Positions 51,402 to 60,072 of a DNA stretch of 64,000 nt are shown here, piece by piece (the stretch's first letter is position 1; the number at the start of each line of letters is the position of its first letter). A program made the translations under genes and the position numbers. Below the pieces are notes generated by a model that made no database searches, had not been told where the DNA came from, and saw nothing but the letters and a program-made list of their open reading frames with translations. This DNA is from JALYGJ01 sp036558545 (GTDB taxonomy: Bacteria > Chloroflexota > Limnocylindria > Limnocylindrales > CSP1-4): NCBI GenBank assembly GCA_036558545.1, contig DATBFJ010000074.1, forward strand, positions 27,441 through 91,440, in the 5' to 3' direction.

Positions 51402-54363
51402 CGAGCTGCGAATAGACCGGGCTGGTCGCCACGTTGAAGTTGGCCGTGCCCAGGTACTTGGCCGTCATGCTGAAAGTGCCCGTCTTGTACGTCCAACTGA
51501 AGGTGAACATCGCCTTCCCGCCGGAGAGGGTATGAGCGTTCTTGATGAGCTTGCCGTTCTTGAACAGCTTCACCTTGCCACCCGGCACTTTGGTCGCGGG
51601 CGAGGCTGATGCGACCGTCACGGTGAACGTAATCGAGGCTCCCTTCTTGACCGGGTTCGCGCTGCTCGTGAGCGTGACCGTCACGTTCGCCTTATCGACG
51701 GTCTGACTGGTTGATCCCGTACTCGTGGAGAAATTCGTATCACCGCTGTACACCGCGGAGATCGTATGGCTGGCGACGGTCAGCGTTGTCGTCGCGCTTG
51801 ATGTCGCCTTGCCCGTACCATCCACGGCCACCGGTGACCCGAAGTTTGTGCCACCGATTCTGAACTGGACGGTGCCGGTTGGCGTTCCGCCTGAGCTCGT
51901 GACATTGGCCGTGAAGCTGACGGGCTGAGTGAACACGGACGGGTTCGAACTACCGAGTACCGACACGGAGCTGGAGGCCTGCGAAACAGACAGCTGCGCG
52001 GAGCCTGAAGATGAAGCGAAGCTGCCATCACCGGCCCAGCTCGCCGACACGCCCGTCGGGTAATTGCCGACCGGAATACCCGCAAGACTGACATTGTTGA
52101 CGGTGGCGACGCCACTGGAATTCGTCGAGGCGCTGCCAACGGTCGTTCCACTGAGCTTGAATGACACCGACTTGCCTACGACGGCATTAGCCCCGGATTT
52201 GAGGGTCGCTGTCAACGTTGCTGTTCCGCCGTAGCTGCCGGTCGCGGGGGACACGGCGAGCGTTGTCGTCGCGGACGTGCCAGTCAGAACGAAGTTGCGG
52301 ATAGCGCTACCGCCACTTGGGACGTCAATCATCGTGACGGTGAGAGGCGTAAACCCTGGCGCCGAGGCCACCTCGGATGGATACGTCCCAGCCGCAACGC
52401 TGAACGAATAAGCACCGCTGCCATTCGTCGTCGTGGACCTGCTGCCCAGGCTGACGGTCGCTCCGGCGATGGGATTCGTGCCGTCGGTCACGGTGCCCGA
52501 AAGCGTGCCGTTGCCGACTGGTGCGCAGCTCGGGAAGCTGAACGAGCCAATACGTGTCAGGAAGTTCAGCCCGTTCGTGGCGTAGTACTCGTTTGTCATC
52601 CAGAAGGCGCAGCCATTCGGGTCGAGGGCCATTCCGGTGTAGTCGCCCCAGCGCTGACACGGCGGCCCACCACAGCTGCCACTCTGCGTACCAGACCCGT
52701 CGAACAATGTCTGCTCGGTTTGGCCAAGCGTATTCGGAGCATCGCCGGCCAGACGCCCGGCATACTTGATCTGAGGGTTCGTGGAGGCGTTCGACTTCGA
52801 GTAGCCAATGGCCGCGTCACCAGCGCGATCAACCGCCAAACTCGGCGCGAATCGGTAATAGGTGTTGGCCCCCTCCGGGTCATAGGTCGTGCCCTGGACG
52901 ACATCGCTGGCGATCGTCCCGCCGGTTACGTTCGCCTGATACCAGCGCAGTGTGGCGTTGTTGGCATTCGCATGGTTGCAACTGGCAAGGGAAAAAACGC
53001 CGCGGTTGACGGTGTGGTCGATCCACAGCGACTCCGCTCCGTCGATTGATGCGTACTGCGCCTGTGCCATGGCGCGAACGCCGAGCGTGTCGAGCGCGTT
53101 CGCAGGTGTGGCGGCGTTCGCCGGCTGCGAATCCGGCCAGCAATCGGGTGTGTCCTGGGGGAACGGCCCGGAGAACGTCGACGCGCTCGTGTTCGTCCAG
53201 TTCACCTGGAACTTGTAGATCGCGAGCGCGTTCAGATATCGCTCGGTCGAAACAAAGTATTCCGGTCGCCCGGTGGGCGGTGTGCCGGTCTGCAGGCGCG
53301 AGTTAGCCGGTAGCAGAGTGAAATCGGACGTGCCCTGGCCAAAGTCGACCACCTGGACGGTCGGTGCGTTGGCGTACATCTGCTGCTTGTTGATGGCCCA
53401 CACGTGGGTGCCGGTGAACGTAGTTCCCGCGTAGTTGAACATGTTGGCCGACATGTAGATGCCATCGGGCCAGACCCCGAACTTGGGATAGTCGCCGAGC
53501 CCACCCGGGTCGAGGATCGAGTAGAAGTTCCACCCTCCCGCTACCGGATCACCCGTCTTCGAAACGGCAAAGCACTGGTAGACGGTCTGCGGGCTGACAT
53601 TGCCGTTGTTGTCCAGTTCAAAGGCAAAGTCCGTGATGAACCAGCGATCTTCATAGGTGTCATAAAGAACCACCGGATCACCGAAGTTGTCCGTGTCGCA
53701 CAGGTTTCCAAAGTGGCCCTGGCTCATCAACGCATTGAACGTGAACGCGGCGACGCGGTTCCCAGACGACTTGTTGAAGATGCCGATCGCCGTATTGATG
53801 GTCTGGATGTAGTAGGTCGGGCCGACATCCCCATTCGGGTCCGGTGGATGCCCGGCGCCCCAGTTGAAGTAGTCCAACCCGGCGAAGTTAGCGCTCGGAC
53901 CCGGCGCCGCGGCTGCCTCGCTTTGATCGCCATCGACCTTGCCACCAGGCTCCGTCGGGTCGTCAACTGCATCGCTTTCGGAGTCGGAATCGGCGTCAAC
54001 GTCAGAGCCAGATGGGGCATCCAGATCGACTTCTCCCGGCCCTTCGTTCTCCGATCGTTCGACCTTCTCCACGTTGCTGGTCAATGACTTGACGTCGAAC
54101 ACCCTGGATTCGGCCGCTTTCAGTGAGAGCTGATTCGGATGTGTCAGGACCTCTGGCCGGGGCCTGTTCTGGTCCGTCAATTCGATGGGGTGGAAAGGCG
54201 TATCACCAAGTTCCGCGCCACCTCCTTGACTGGCACGGTCGGGATCGGTGCCCGTCTGGTCGGATGCAGTTGGCCCTGGCGTATTTGCGAGCGCTGCGAC
54301 GAGAAGCGCGCAGCCGGCCAGCACTGCAAGCGTTGCTATTCGCAGCGATGGACGCCGGATCAT
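51391..54363 (-). CDS. Large secreted protein with propeller-like domain, CarboxypepD-reg and Ig-like repeats
   Basis: A 990-residue exported protein. Signal peptide residues 1-26, then an acidic, low-complexity region (about 105-150, Asp/Ser/Glu rich). Residues about 160-610 form a domain with NWGAGHPPDPNGDVGP, DPVVLYDTYEDRWFITDF and PPCQRWGDYTGMALDPNG, seen in many secreted proteins of soil bacteria. Next comes a carboxypeptidase regulatory-like module (GTLSGTVTDGTNPIAGATV) and three Ig-like Big_3 repeats (about 700-990; e.g. GTVQFRIGGTNFGSPV). No anchor or sorting motif at the C-terminus. It ends convergent with the GH4 gene (11-base overlap). Adhesive or structural surface role likely. 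Confidence 0.8.
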   Translation of the reverse strand: MIRRPSLRIATLAVLAGCALLVAALANTPGPTASDQTGTDPDRASQGGGAELGDTPFHPIELTDQNRPRPEVLTHPNQLSLKAAESRVFDVKSLTSNVEKVERSENEGPGEVDLDAPSGSDVDADSDSESDAVDDPTEPGGKVDGDQSEAAAAPGPSANFAGLDYFNWGAGHPPDPNGDVGPTYYIQTINTAIGIFNKSSGNRVAAFTFNALMSQGHFGNLCDTDNFGDPVVLYDTYEDRWFITDFAFELDNNGNVSPQTVYQCFAVSKTGDPVAGGWNFYSILDPGGLGDYPKFGVWPDGIYMSANMFNYAGTTFTGTHVWAINKQQMYANAPTVQVVDFGQGTSDFTLLPANSRLQTGTPPTGRPEYFVSTERYLNALAIYKFQVNWTNTSASTFSGPFPQDTPDCWPDSQPANAATPANALDTLGVRAMAQAQYASIDGAESLWIDHTVNRGVFSLASCNHANANNATLRWYQANVTGGTIASDVVQGTTYDPEGANTYYRFAPSLAVDRAGDAAIGYSKSNASTNPQIKYAGRLAGDAPNTLGQTEQTLFDGSGTQSGSCGGPPCQRWGDYTGMALDPNGCAFWMTNEYYATNGLNFLTRIGSFSFPSCAPVGNGTLSGTVTDGTNPIAGATVSLGSRSTTTNGSGAYSFSVAAGTYPSEVASAPGFTPLTVTMIDVPSGGSAIRNFVLTGTSATTTLAVSPATGSYGGTATLTATLKSGANAVVGKSVSFKLSGTTVGSASTNSSGVATVNNVSLAGIPVGNYPTGVSASWAGDGSFASSSGSAQLSVSQASSSVSVLGSSNPSVFTQPVSFTANVTSSGGTPTGTVQFRIGGTNFGSPVAVDGTGKATSSATTTLTVASHTISAVYSGDTNFSTSTGSTSQTVDKANVTVTLTSSANPVKKGASITFTVTVASASPATKVPGGKVKLFKNGKLIKNAHTLSGGKAMFTFSWTYKTGTFSMTAKYLGTANFNVATSPVYSQLVTN

Positions 54364-54718
54364 TGCTCGTGCCCTCCCCGCGTGACTCGACCGATCATCG
54401 CACGAATGATGGGGCGCAGGACGGGCTCACACGATCCTTAGGAAGTACTGCCTCGCGCGCCGCCAGGTGGCGCAGTGGTCGTCTGCGCACAGAACTCGCG
54501 GATCTTCCGGGCTGCATGGCCGACAACCGCGGCTGGAACAGGCGGGGTGTAGGAGCAAAGGGCCGAAATCGGTGGATTATCCAGAGATCTGCCACGGCCA
54601 CGGGGCGCGTTTCACGTACCGGACGGCGCGTGATCCGCACGTGCGGCTAAGGACCGAGTTTGTCAGGATTCGATGGGCGCCCGGCCGACCAGCACGTCGT
54701 CGCGTACCCTTAGTTCAA
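54364..54718. other. Intergenic region upstream of the tRNA-Arg fragment
   Basis: About 355 bases with no gene that can be supported; reading frames present are short, basic and shadow-like. TACCCT (54704-54709) lies ten bases before the tRNA fragment and may be its -10. Otherwise nothing recognised. Confidence 0.4.
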
Positions 54719-54758
54719 GCGCCCGTAGCTCAGCGGATAGAGCGTCTGCCTCCGGAGC
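54719..54758 (+). pseudogene. tRNA-Arg(CCG) 5' fragment (att site)
   Basis: Acceptor 5' strand GCGCCCG, D arm GCTC-AGCGGATA-GAGC, anticodon stem TCTGC and loop CTCCGGA (anticodon CCG) are intact, but after GGAGC the sequence diverges from any tRNA 3' half: no GCAGA pairing strand, T arm or acceptor partner. The fragment keeps the host-side upstream sequence. Confidence 0.85.
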
Positions 54759-54935
54759 CTTTCGTGCCCGAACGGTGGAGGCTGGGCACTATGGAGCGTG
54801 AATGAGGCGAGCGAAACGTCGTCGATTATTGTGCGTTTCGCGAGCGTGGTAGCGCCTCAGGATACTAATCGCGTCCCTGGCGGTTAGAGGTTTTGCAGGG
54901 CTACCCATTGCGTCCGCTTACATCCGCCGGTGCTG

Positions 54936-54950
54936 AATCTGAGCGTGAAA
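54936..54950 (+). repeat. 15-bp direct repeat, left copy (candidate integrase arm site)
   Basis: AATCTGAGCGTGAAA is found here and at 63946-63960 in the same orientation, near each end of the element. A shorter GAGCGTGAA match lies at 54794-54802. Non-coding context and end-proximal position suit arm-type integrase or excisionase sites. Confidence 0.5.
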
Positions 54951-55195
54951 TGGGTCTCTTACGCGGCTTCCAGGTCGGCTGAGTCCGCGTCTATTGCTAC
55001 CAGGATTACTACCACGACCACAACATTTCGTGCCCCAAGCGGCCGCCGCTATTAGAACGCTCGACTGAGCTGATCGACCTCATGGCTGGACGGCAAAGAC
55101 CCAATCTGGTCGTCCACGTTCTGTTCGAAGGCACCGATGTCTCGGCTAAGGATCGTACTTGTGCATTCTGGCTTGGCAGGTCAACCTTGGCCGCG
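54951..55195. other. Non-coding left end of the element
   Basis: From the tRNA fragment to the first lipoprotein gene (about 440 bases in all) no gene can be supported. Apart from the GAGCGTGAA repeats nothing is recognised; the sequence may hold attachment-site DNA and a promoter. Confidence 0.3.
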
Positions 55196-55630
55196 ATGCG
55201 AGCAAGCCAACGCATGGTTCGTGGCGCCGGCCTCATCCTGTTTCTAAGCCTCGGCTTGGAGGCCTGCGGCGGATCGGCGACGAGTTCGTCGGATTTCTTC
55301 ATAAGAGTCCAGAACATCGACGGGCCGCCAGTCATCGTCAGGATCAACGGACAAGATCAGTTCACGATGAATTGCCAAAACGGCAAGATCCTTCACCCTG
55401 CGCAGAACAGCGTCCCGGATCTCCCTTGGACCGTCTCAATTGTCGCAACGGACGGAGCGGACCTGTTCACCACGACCCTGGACGGCTCACTCAGTCACGT
55501 TATTTCGATTACGCGAAATGGCGTGGTCGTGGACGGTCCGACGCCTAATCCGGGCATGGTCCCGCGATTTCCGTGCCCGAGCCCGCATTTCAACGCGCCG
55601 AGCGGACAGGCATATCCACGGCGACTATAG
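55196..55630 (+). CDS. Small lipoprotein of unknown function (element cargo)
   Basis: A 144-residue exported protein. The signal peptide (MRASQRMVRGAGLILFLSL) ends in lipobox GLEAC. The mature part has a beta-rich FFIRVQNIDGPPVIVRINGQ segment and two later cysteines (MNCQNG, RFPCPS). The ATG at 55196 is chosen because it starts a proper signal peptide; a longer frame from 55082 would place 38 charged residues before it. The only substantial plus-strand gene in the element. Confidence 0.65.
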   Translation: MRASQRMVRGAGLILFLSLGLEACGGSATSSSDFFIRVQNIDGPPVIVRINGQDQFTMNCQNGKILHPAQNSVPDLPWTVSIVATDGADLFTTTLDGSLSHVISITRNGVVVDGPTPNPGMVPRFPCPSPHFNAPSGQAYPRRL

Positions 55631-55862
55631 GAGCAGCGCAGCTGCCTCGAGCCGACTGGCGCGACACCACCGCGTTATTGGATCGAAGTCACTCAGAAGA
55701 CCGGACTTCCAACGCTGATCGCATACGGGTGATCGTCGTCGCGGTTTGGTAGACCTTTAGAACGACTGCCTAACGAAATCCAGCGAATCGGCTGGGACGA
55801 GGCAAGCGAGTCAATCGTCGGTATCAGAAGTGCCGTTGAACGGATCGGGCAGGACATGCAGA

Positions 55863-56000
55863 ATGCCGGGCATGCCCGAATTCGTGGTCGAGCACTTCCT
55901 CGGCCTGTGCGCATTGGGCCTCGCGGTGATTGCGTTCGTCATGATCTGCGTCGCGGCACAGCCCCCGTACGGGGGAATACTCACCACGCCTGGGTATTAG
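55863..56000 (+). CDS. Candidate 45-residue single-helix membrane protein
   Basis: A short frame with one strongly hydrophobic helix (FLGLCALGLAVIAFVMICVA, residues 12-31), a Met/Pro-containing N-terminus and a QPPYGGILTTPGY tail. Two ATGs are possible, three codons apart. No strong ribosome site is visible, so support is only the clear helix bounded by a stop. Function unknown. Confidence 0.35.
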   Translation: MPGMPEFVVEHFLGLCALGLAVIAFVMICVAAQPPYGGILTTPGY

Positions 56001-56294
56001 AAAAACCTCCGTTTGAAGGCGGGGTTCCTACTGGCCAATTAGTGGCCGGCTCATCTTCGGATCCCTGGAATCGTCGCGGTCGTTGTGGGCCAAAAGGGCA
56101 GGGCCGTCCCGCCGGCGAATTCGCGCTCAACCGAACCCCGCGAGGGCGCGGCCCGAAACGAGGTCTTAACGGCTTGCATTAATTGCTTTGGACAGCCTGC
56201 ACCGAAGCGTAACCAGCTTCCGCCGACCGGTCGACAGTCCGGCGCTGCTTCCGCATCTCAGCCCGAGCCTTGGAGCGGATGAGTTTTCCACGGC

Positions 56295-56840
56295 TTACGG
56301 GTTTGGCGCGTATCCATAACTGCGCAGCCACTCAGCAGTGTCGGCGTTGATCAGGACTGTTACATAGCCGGAACGCGTCTCACAAGGCTGATTTTCATCG
56401 GGACAGATGTTGTAGACCTGAGTGAACACAATTCCCCAGACTTGACTGTCAAGATCGAGGTCGGGGTCGTCAGCCACAGTGCCCGAAGGAAGGTGCACCA
56501 AGGCGGCAGCTACGTCACGCAACGTGCCGACCATCGTGCGGGTGACGATTCCGTCGGATGCGAGGTGCGATCGAGCGACGTCAATAGCTTCCTGCTCTGA
56601 GATCTCACCGGGCCCACTTGCGGCCGGGGTGGCAGGAGCGGATTGGATTGGCGTCGCCGCCATCGAAGAGGCAGGTGTAGTCGCCTCGGGCGACTCTGGG
56701 TTGCCACCGGACGGAACAGAGCCAGGCGAGCGCGAACATGCGGCGATGACTACAAAAGCGCAGATGGCGAGGAGAAGCGTCACGGCGTACGAGCCGCCTT
56801 GCCTGTCAGAAGGTGACGCCTTGCCCAGATGTGTCAACAC
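56295..56840 (-). CDS. Lipoprotein-like exported protein (element cargo)
   Basis: About 181 residues. A hydrophobic segment TLLLAICAFVVIAAC ends in a lipobox, followed by a Pro/Ser/Ala/Thr linker of about 55 residues. The mature C-terminal domain includes ISEQEAIDVARSHL and WGIVFTQVYNICPDENQPCETRSG with two cysteines, resembling small PepSY-like folds (weak). The GTG at 56840 overlaps the upstream gene by seven bases; an ATG at 56894 overlaps by 61 bases and is less likely. Confidence 0.6.
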   Translation of the reverse strand: MLTHLGKASPSDRQGGSYAVTLLLAICAFVVIAACSRSPGSVPSGGNPESPEATTPASSMAATPIQSAPATPAASGPGEISEQEAIDVARSHLASDGIVTRTMVGTLRDVAAALVHLPSGTVADDPDLDLDSQVWGIVFTQVYNICPDENQPCETRSGYVTVLINADTAEWLRSYGYAPNP

Positions 56841-57667
56841 GGTGTCGCTTTGTAGACGAGAAACGCCCAAGATTGATCGTAGGTGGTCTTGCATTCATAC
56901 GAGGTCTGATCGGAGCTCGTGCCCGCGAGCTTCCACGACCCGTTGTTGAACCACTCGATGCCGTAGTCCTCGTTACCCGAGCCGCACAGTGACCCGCCGC
57001 GTCCCTCGCATCCGAAGTAGTTGTTGGGCCACGGAGATGCGGGAGCCCCCTGTATCTCGGTCACTTCCTTTGCCGCCCCGCTCGTTGCAAACATGATCGC
57101 GCCGTTGAATGGCGACGATGTCACCGAGTCCTTCTTTACCTGGAAGTTGTACCCCCAGATCGGTTCACCGCTTTGACAGAAATGTTCCGTGAGGCCGGCC
57201 TGGTCGTATTTCACGAGGAAAAATTCGGGATCGTACGAAGGAACTCCCAAATCGATGGGGAAGTAGTCTCCACACGCATCGAATATTTCCAAATACATCC
57301 TGACGGCCGAAGGCGATGATCCCCAATTCCATTGCCCTTGGTATTCGCCGATCTGTTCCTTTTCGACCGTGAACTCGCCCTTGGCATTCTCAATGGGCTG
57401 GCATAAGGAAGCGCAAATCTGCATCCAAGCCAAGATACCGTTCGCACCTGTAATCGCCGCCGAGTGAAGTCCCTGGCTGATGTAGCCACGGACGCCCTCT
57501 TTGTTGCCAGTCGAATACCACCCAGTTGACGGATTCGCGCTCGCAACGCCTGCAAGGGTTAGAAGCGTTACGAGCGAGAGGAACGCAGCAGAGGCGAGGT
57601 TATGGCGATCGGGCCGTCGGCGAATACGGACCTTGTCCTCAGGGTGGATACCAGGCGCGTCCTCCAC
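56834..57667 (-). CDS. Secreted protein of unknown function (element cargo)
   Basis: A 277-residue exported protein. A basic N-terminal extension (about 22 residues) precedes the signal peptide core (FLSLVTLLTLAGVASA, cleavage before NPSTGW). The mature domain is aromatic- and Gly-rich, with about eight cysteines (ICASLCQP, FDACGDYF, HFCQSGEP, YFGCEGRGGSLCGSG, SYECKT, ATPC), so several disulfides are likely. WGYNFQVKKDSVTSSP and YGIEWFNNGSWKLAG resemble surface beta-sandwich proteins. GTG start with AAGGAG nine bases upstream. Confidence 0.65.
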   Translation of the reverse strand: MEDAPGIHPEDKVRIRRRPDRHNLASAAFLSLVTLLTLAGVASANPSTGWYSTGNKEGVRGYISQGLHSAAITGANGILAWMQICASLCQPIENAKGEFTVEKEQIGEYQGQWNWGSSPSAVRMYLEIFDACGDYFPIDLGVPSYDPEFFLVKYDQAGLTEHFCQSGEPIWGYNFQVKKDSVTSSPFNGAIMFATSGAAKEVTEIQGAPASPWPNNYFGCEGRGGSLCGSGNEDYGIEWFNNGSWKLAGTSSDQTSYECKTTYDQSWAFLVYKATPC

Positions 57668-57864
57668 CGAACCCGAGCTCCTTAAGCGAGTAGTTAGGGG
57701 AATGTAGTCCCGACGTCAAGGGATGAGAGGCAAACGACGACGAACATCTGAAGTGCGAAAACCAAGAAACCGCGGCGGTCCGAAAAGACCTGATTTCGGG
57801 ACAGTTCGTTGTTGTCTGCGCGGAGTCCGCGCCAGCGGCGGAAACCGTCCGGCGGCCGCCAGCG

Positions 57865-58242
57865 CTATGGACCACCGTTGAGCGCGTAGTCGACGAATGA
57901 GTCTTCCGCCACGCGCACGAAGATCACGGTGTCGCACGCAGGGCCAGCCGACGTCGTGCACGCCCCGGCCGGACAGGCCGCGAATGGCCGCGTATCAACG
58001 ACCGTCGGCGTGCCGCCGAACGTATCGGCGACTTGCACCAGCGTGTACTGGCGGCCAAGCCCGTCCTTATGCCAGCTGCGTCCGCAAACGTGGATCGATG
58101 GAGGCAGCGAGGCGGCGTCATGGATGCCAGGATCGATCTGACCGACGACCGGGAGATAGACGAGATTGGCGAGTACAACCGTAGCGACCACCACGCCGAC
58201 CACGGCGACGACCGTACCTGCCAGCCACGCCCGCCTCGACAC
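57865..58242 (-). CDS. Membrane-anchored hypothetical protein (element cargo)
   Basis: About 125 residues from a GTG start (SRRAWLAG, then helix TVVAVVGVVVATVVLANLVY). The extracytoplasmic part has HVCGRSWH and a CPAGACTTSAGPACDT cluster of four cysteines, suggesting disulfides. A longer frame beginning with TTG at 58353 overlaps the next gene by 62 bases. The end of the gene encodes FVDYALNGGP. Function unknown. Confidence 0.55.
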   Translation of the reverse strand: MSRRAWLAGTVVAVVGVVVATVVLANLVYLPVVGQIDPGIHDAASLPPSIHVCGRSWHKDGLGRQYTLVQVADTFGGTPTVVDTRPFAACPAGACTTSAGPACDTVIFVRVAEDSFVDYALNGGP

Positions 58243-58291
58243 CGTAAGGAGATTACTCGGGGAGGAAACGTGCAAAGAGTTGTAGGCCTGC

Positions 58292-58534
58292 CTAAGACGG
58301 CCCTCGATCCCGGCGTCGGAAAAGAATGACGGCTGAACCAACCGCGACGACAATCACTGCGACGGCGATCGCGAGGACCCCATAAGCCGAACCGACCTCG
58401 GAATCACAAAGCGGCCGGCCAAGTCCGACGGTGCCGTAGTCGCAACCAAGAAGGATCGTGTTCAGGGCATTCGCGCCAACGACAGCGCCGACTCCGACAA
58501 GGACCAAGGCGACCCAGATCAATCGACGTGCCAT
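58292..58534 (-). CDS. Small two-helix membrane protein (element cargo)
   Basis: An 80-residue protein beginning MARRLIWVALVLVGVGAV, with two transmembrane helices (about 5-22 and 49-72) around a short loop holding two cysteines (LGCDYG, LCDSEVG). It ends in a basic cytoplasmic tail (FRRRDRGPS). An upstream TTG at 58555 is possible. Fifty bases before the next membrane protein gene on the same strand. Confidence 0.6.
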   Translation of the reverse strand: MARRLIWVALVLVGVGAVVGANALNTILLGCDYGTVGLGRPLCDSEVGSAYGVLAIAVAVIVVAVGSAVILFRRRDRGPS

Positions 58535-58669
58535 GGCCGCGTCAGCGTATCCCAAGGGGTCTACACCTCGCGCCGAGAACGCAGGACTGGCGTCCCCGAA
58601 AGACCTGGTTTCGGAGCCGACAATCGAGCCGCCTAATCGATCAGAAGGGCATTCTTCGCAAGCCCTGCC

Positions 58670-58924
58670 CTATTCGGCCAGGTCGCCGCGATCCCTAGAC
58701 GCCCGCAATAACTTGCGTGCAGCTTCCTCCGCGAGCTCCGCTCTTAGCCCCGTGAAGTCGAACGGTTGCAGTGCCTCCCACAATGCCTGAGCGGCCGTTT
58801 CGCCGAGGCCGATGAAGAATTCGTCCAGGCCTTCGCAGACAGCCAGCCAGCGACAGTTGAAGTCGCGCACGCGCAGATCGATCCAATAGTCGAGGGACGG
58901 ATGAGTAACGTGAATCGTGTGCAA
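58670..58924 (-). CDS. Small hypothetical protein with WIDLRVRDF motif (element)
   Basis: An 84-residue soluble protein starting at TTG 58924, chosen because a strong AAGGAG ribosome site lies six bases upstream. It contains YWIDLRVRDFNCRWLAVCEG and GLGETAAQALWEAL, and ends in a helical RKLLRASRDRGDLAE tail. The pattern resembles small accessory proteins of mobile elements. Function unknown. Confidence 0.6.
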   Translation of the reverse strand: MHTIHVTHPSLDYWIDLRVRDFNCRWLAVCEGLDEFFIGLGETAAQALWEALQPFDFTGLRAELAEEAARKLLRASRDRGDLAE

Positions 58925-58988
58925 GCCTCGCTCCTTAACTCCACAGCTCGGCCGAGATGTGCCCGGCGCGCGGTCTGCCGAACACGAC

Positions 58989-59207
58989 CTACTCGTTTTC
59001 GGCCACAACTTCGGCAGCGATCTCGCGGCCGCGATTAGTCAGACGCCACCGGCCGCGCGTCGGACTCCATACGTAGTTGCCGCGTTCTAGCTTGCGCAGC
59101 CCCTTTCGACAAGTACGGTCGGGAATGTCAGTCCACTCGGCAATCTCTGACGTCGATGCCTCACCGTCGAATAGCGCCACTAAGAGCCATTCATCGCGGG
59201 TAATCAT
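58989..59207 (-). CDS. Winged-helix DNA-binding protein (element)
   Basis: A 72-residue protein: WLLVALFDGEASTSEIAEWTD, DIPDRTCRKGLRKLERGNYV and RGRWRLTNRGREIA form a complete winged helix. It starts four bases after the serine recombinase stop, so it is the last gene of that operon. It could be an excisionase-like or repressor protein for the element. Confidence 0.7.
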   Translation of the reverse strand: MITRDEWLLVALFDGEASTSEIAEWTDIPDRTCRKGLRKLERGNYVWSPTRGRWRLTNRGREIAAEVVAENE

Positions 59208-59211
59208 CGAA

Positions 59212-60072
59212 TTAGCGCGCCCGCGCCCGTGGCGCCGTAGCAATCGCCGGCGCCGCCGGAGCCGTGTGGCCGACTTCGGACGTCTGTGGCCTCGCTCCGC
59301 TGGCATTACGACCACCATCGGGCGACACGGCAGGGCGGACAGTGGCCTTGATCGGTCCGCCTCGCTTTCTGCGCCGTCCGGTGTGAAAAGCGGTCGACTT
59401 CTGACGGCTCTGGCCTGGTGCATCGACGCCGCGGTCGCCACCGGTTTCGGATGGACCAAGCAGACGGGCCAACGTCGCGGTGCCAATACCTAAGCGGCGC
59501 GCTGCCTTACGGCGCGAAATGGTGCCGCGAACCAACTCCGACCGGACGCGTTCAAAGCGCGCATTAAAGTTCCGGCGGGATGTGACCGGCGGCCGGCCGA
59601 TATGAGCCCCTTTGGCCGCGGCATGACGCATCCCCTCTCGCACGCGATCGCGGATTAGCTCGCGTTCCATCTCGCCGACTGCGGCCAGGATGGTGAACAC
59701 GAGCCGGCCCGTGGCCGACGTCGTGTCTAACTCGGGCTGCGTTAGTGACGCGAAGCCGACGCGATGGTGATCTAGCTCCTGCAACGTCGACAGCGCATGG
59801 AGCGTCGACCGAAACGCGCGATCGAGTTTCCAAACCATGACGCGGTCGATGCGCCGGCGCGCAGCATCGGCCAGAAGGCGCTGCCAGTCGGTGCGGTGCT
59901 GCAGGTCACCGGCCGCGGCCTCGTCGCTGTACTCGTGCGCCTCCCAGCCATGAACAGCGACGTACTCGCGCAGCGGCACGAGCTGGAGCTCGACATCCTG
60001 GTCCTTGTCGCGCGTGCTAACCCGAGCGTAGATAGCCACGCGAACCGGACGCCCATTCATTGCTAGGGACAT
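59212..60072 (-). CDS. Serine recombinase (resolvase/invertase type)
   Basis: A 286-residue recombinase. The catalytic domain has the nucleophile serine in AIYARVSTRDKDQD, then YSDEAAAGDLQHRTDW and RVMVWKLDRAFRSTLHAL; the E-helix is MERELIRDRVREGM. HIGRPP precedes a C-terminal HTH (RKAARRLGIGTATLARLL). A basic Pro/Arg-rich tail of about 80 residues follows and is unusual. The ATG overlaps the stop of the preceding primase-helicase remnant (ATGA). It would resolve dimers or invert/excise DNA. Confidence 0.88.
   Translation of the reverse strand: MSLAMNGRPVRVAIYARVSTRDKDQDVELQLVPLREYVAVHGWEAHEYSDEAAAGDLQHRTDWQRLLADAARRRIDRVMVWKLDRAFRSTLHALSTLQELDHHRVGFASLTQPELDTTSATGRLVFTILAAVGEMERELIRDRVREGMRHAAAKGAHIGRPPVTSRRNFNARFERVRSELVRGTISRRKAARRLGIGTATLARLLGPSETGGDRGVDAPGQSRQKSTAFHTGRRRKRGGPIKATVRPAVSPDGGRNASGARPQTSEVGHTAPAAPAIATAPRARAR

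Noticed and set aside
54719..55195. Group I intron interrupting tRNA-Arg at the anticodon
   Set aside because: No tRNA 3' half follows within range, and a second 5' half plus an integrase are at the other end, so element insertion explains it better.
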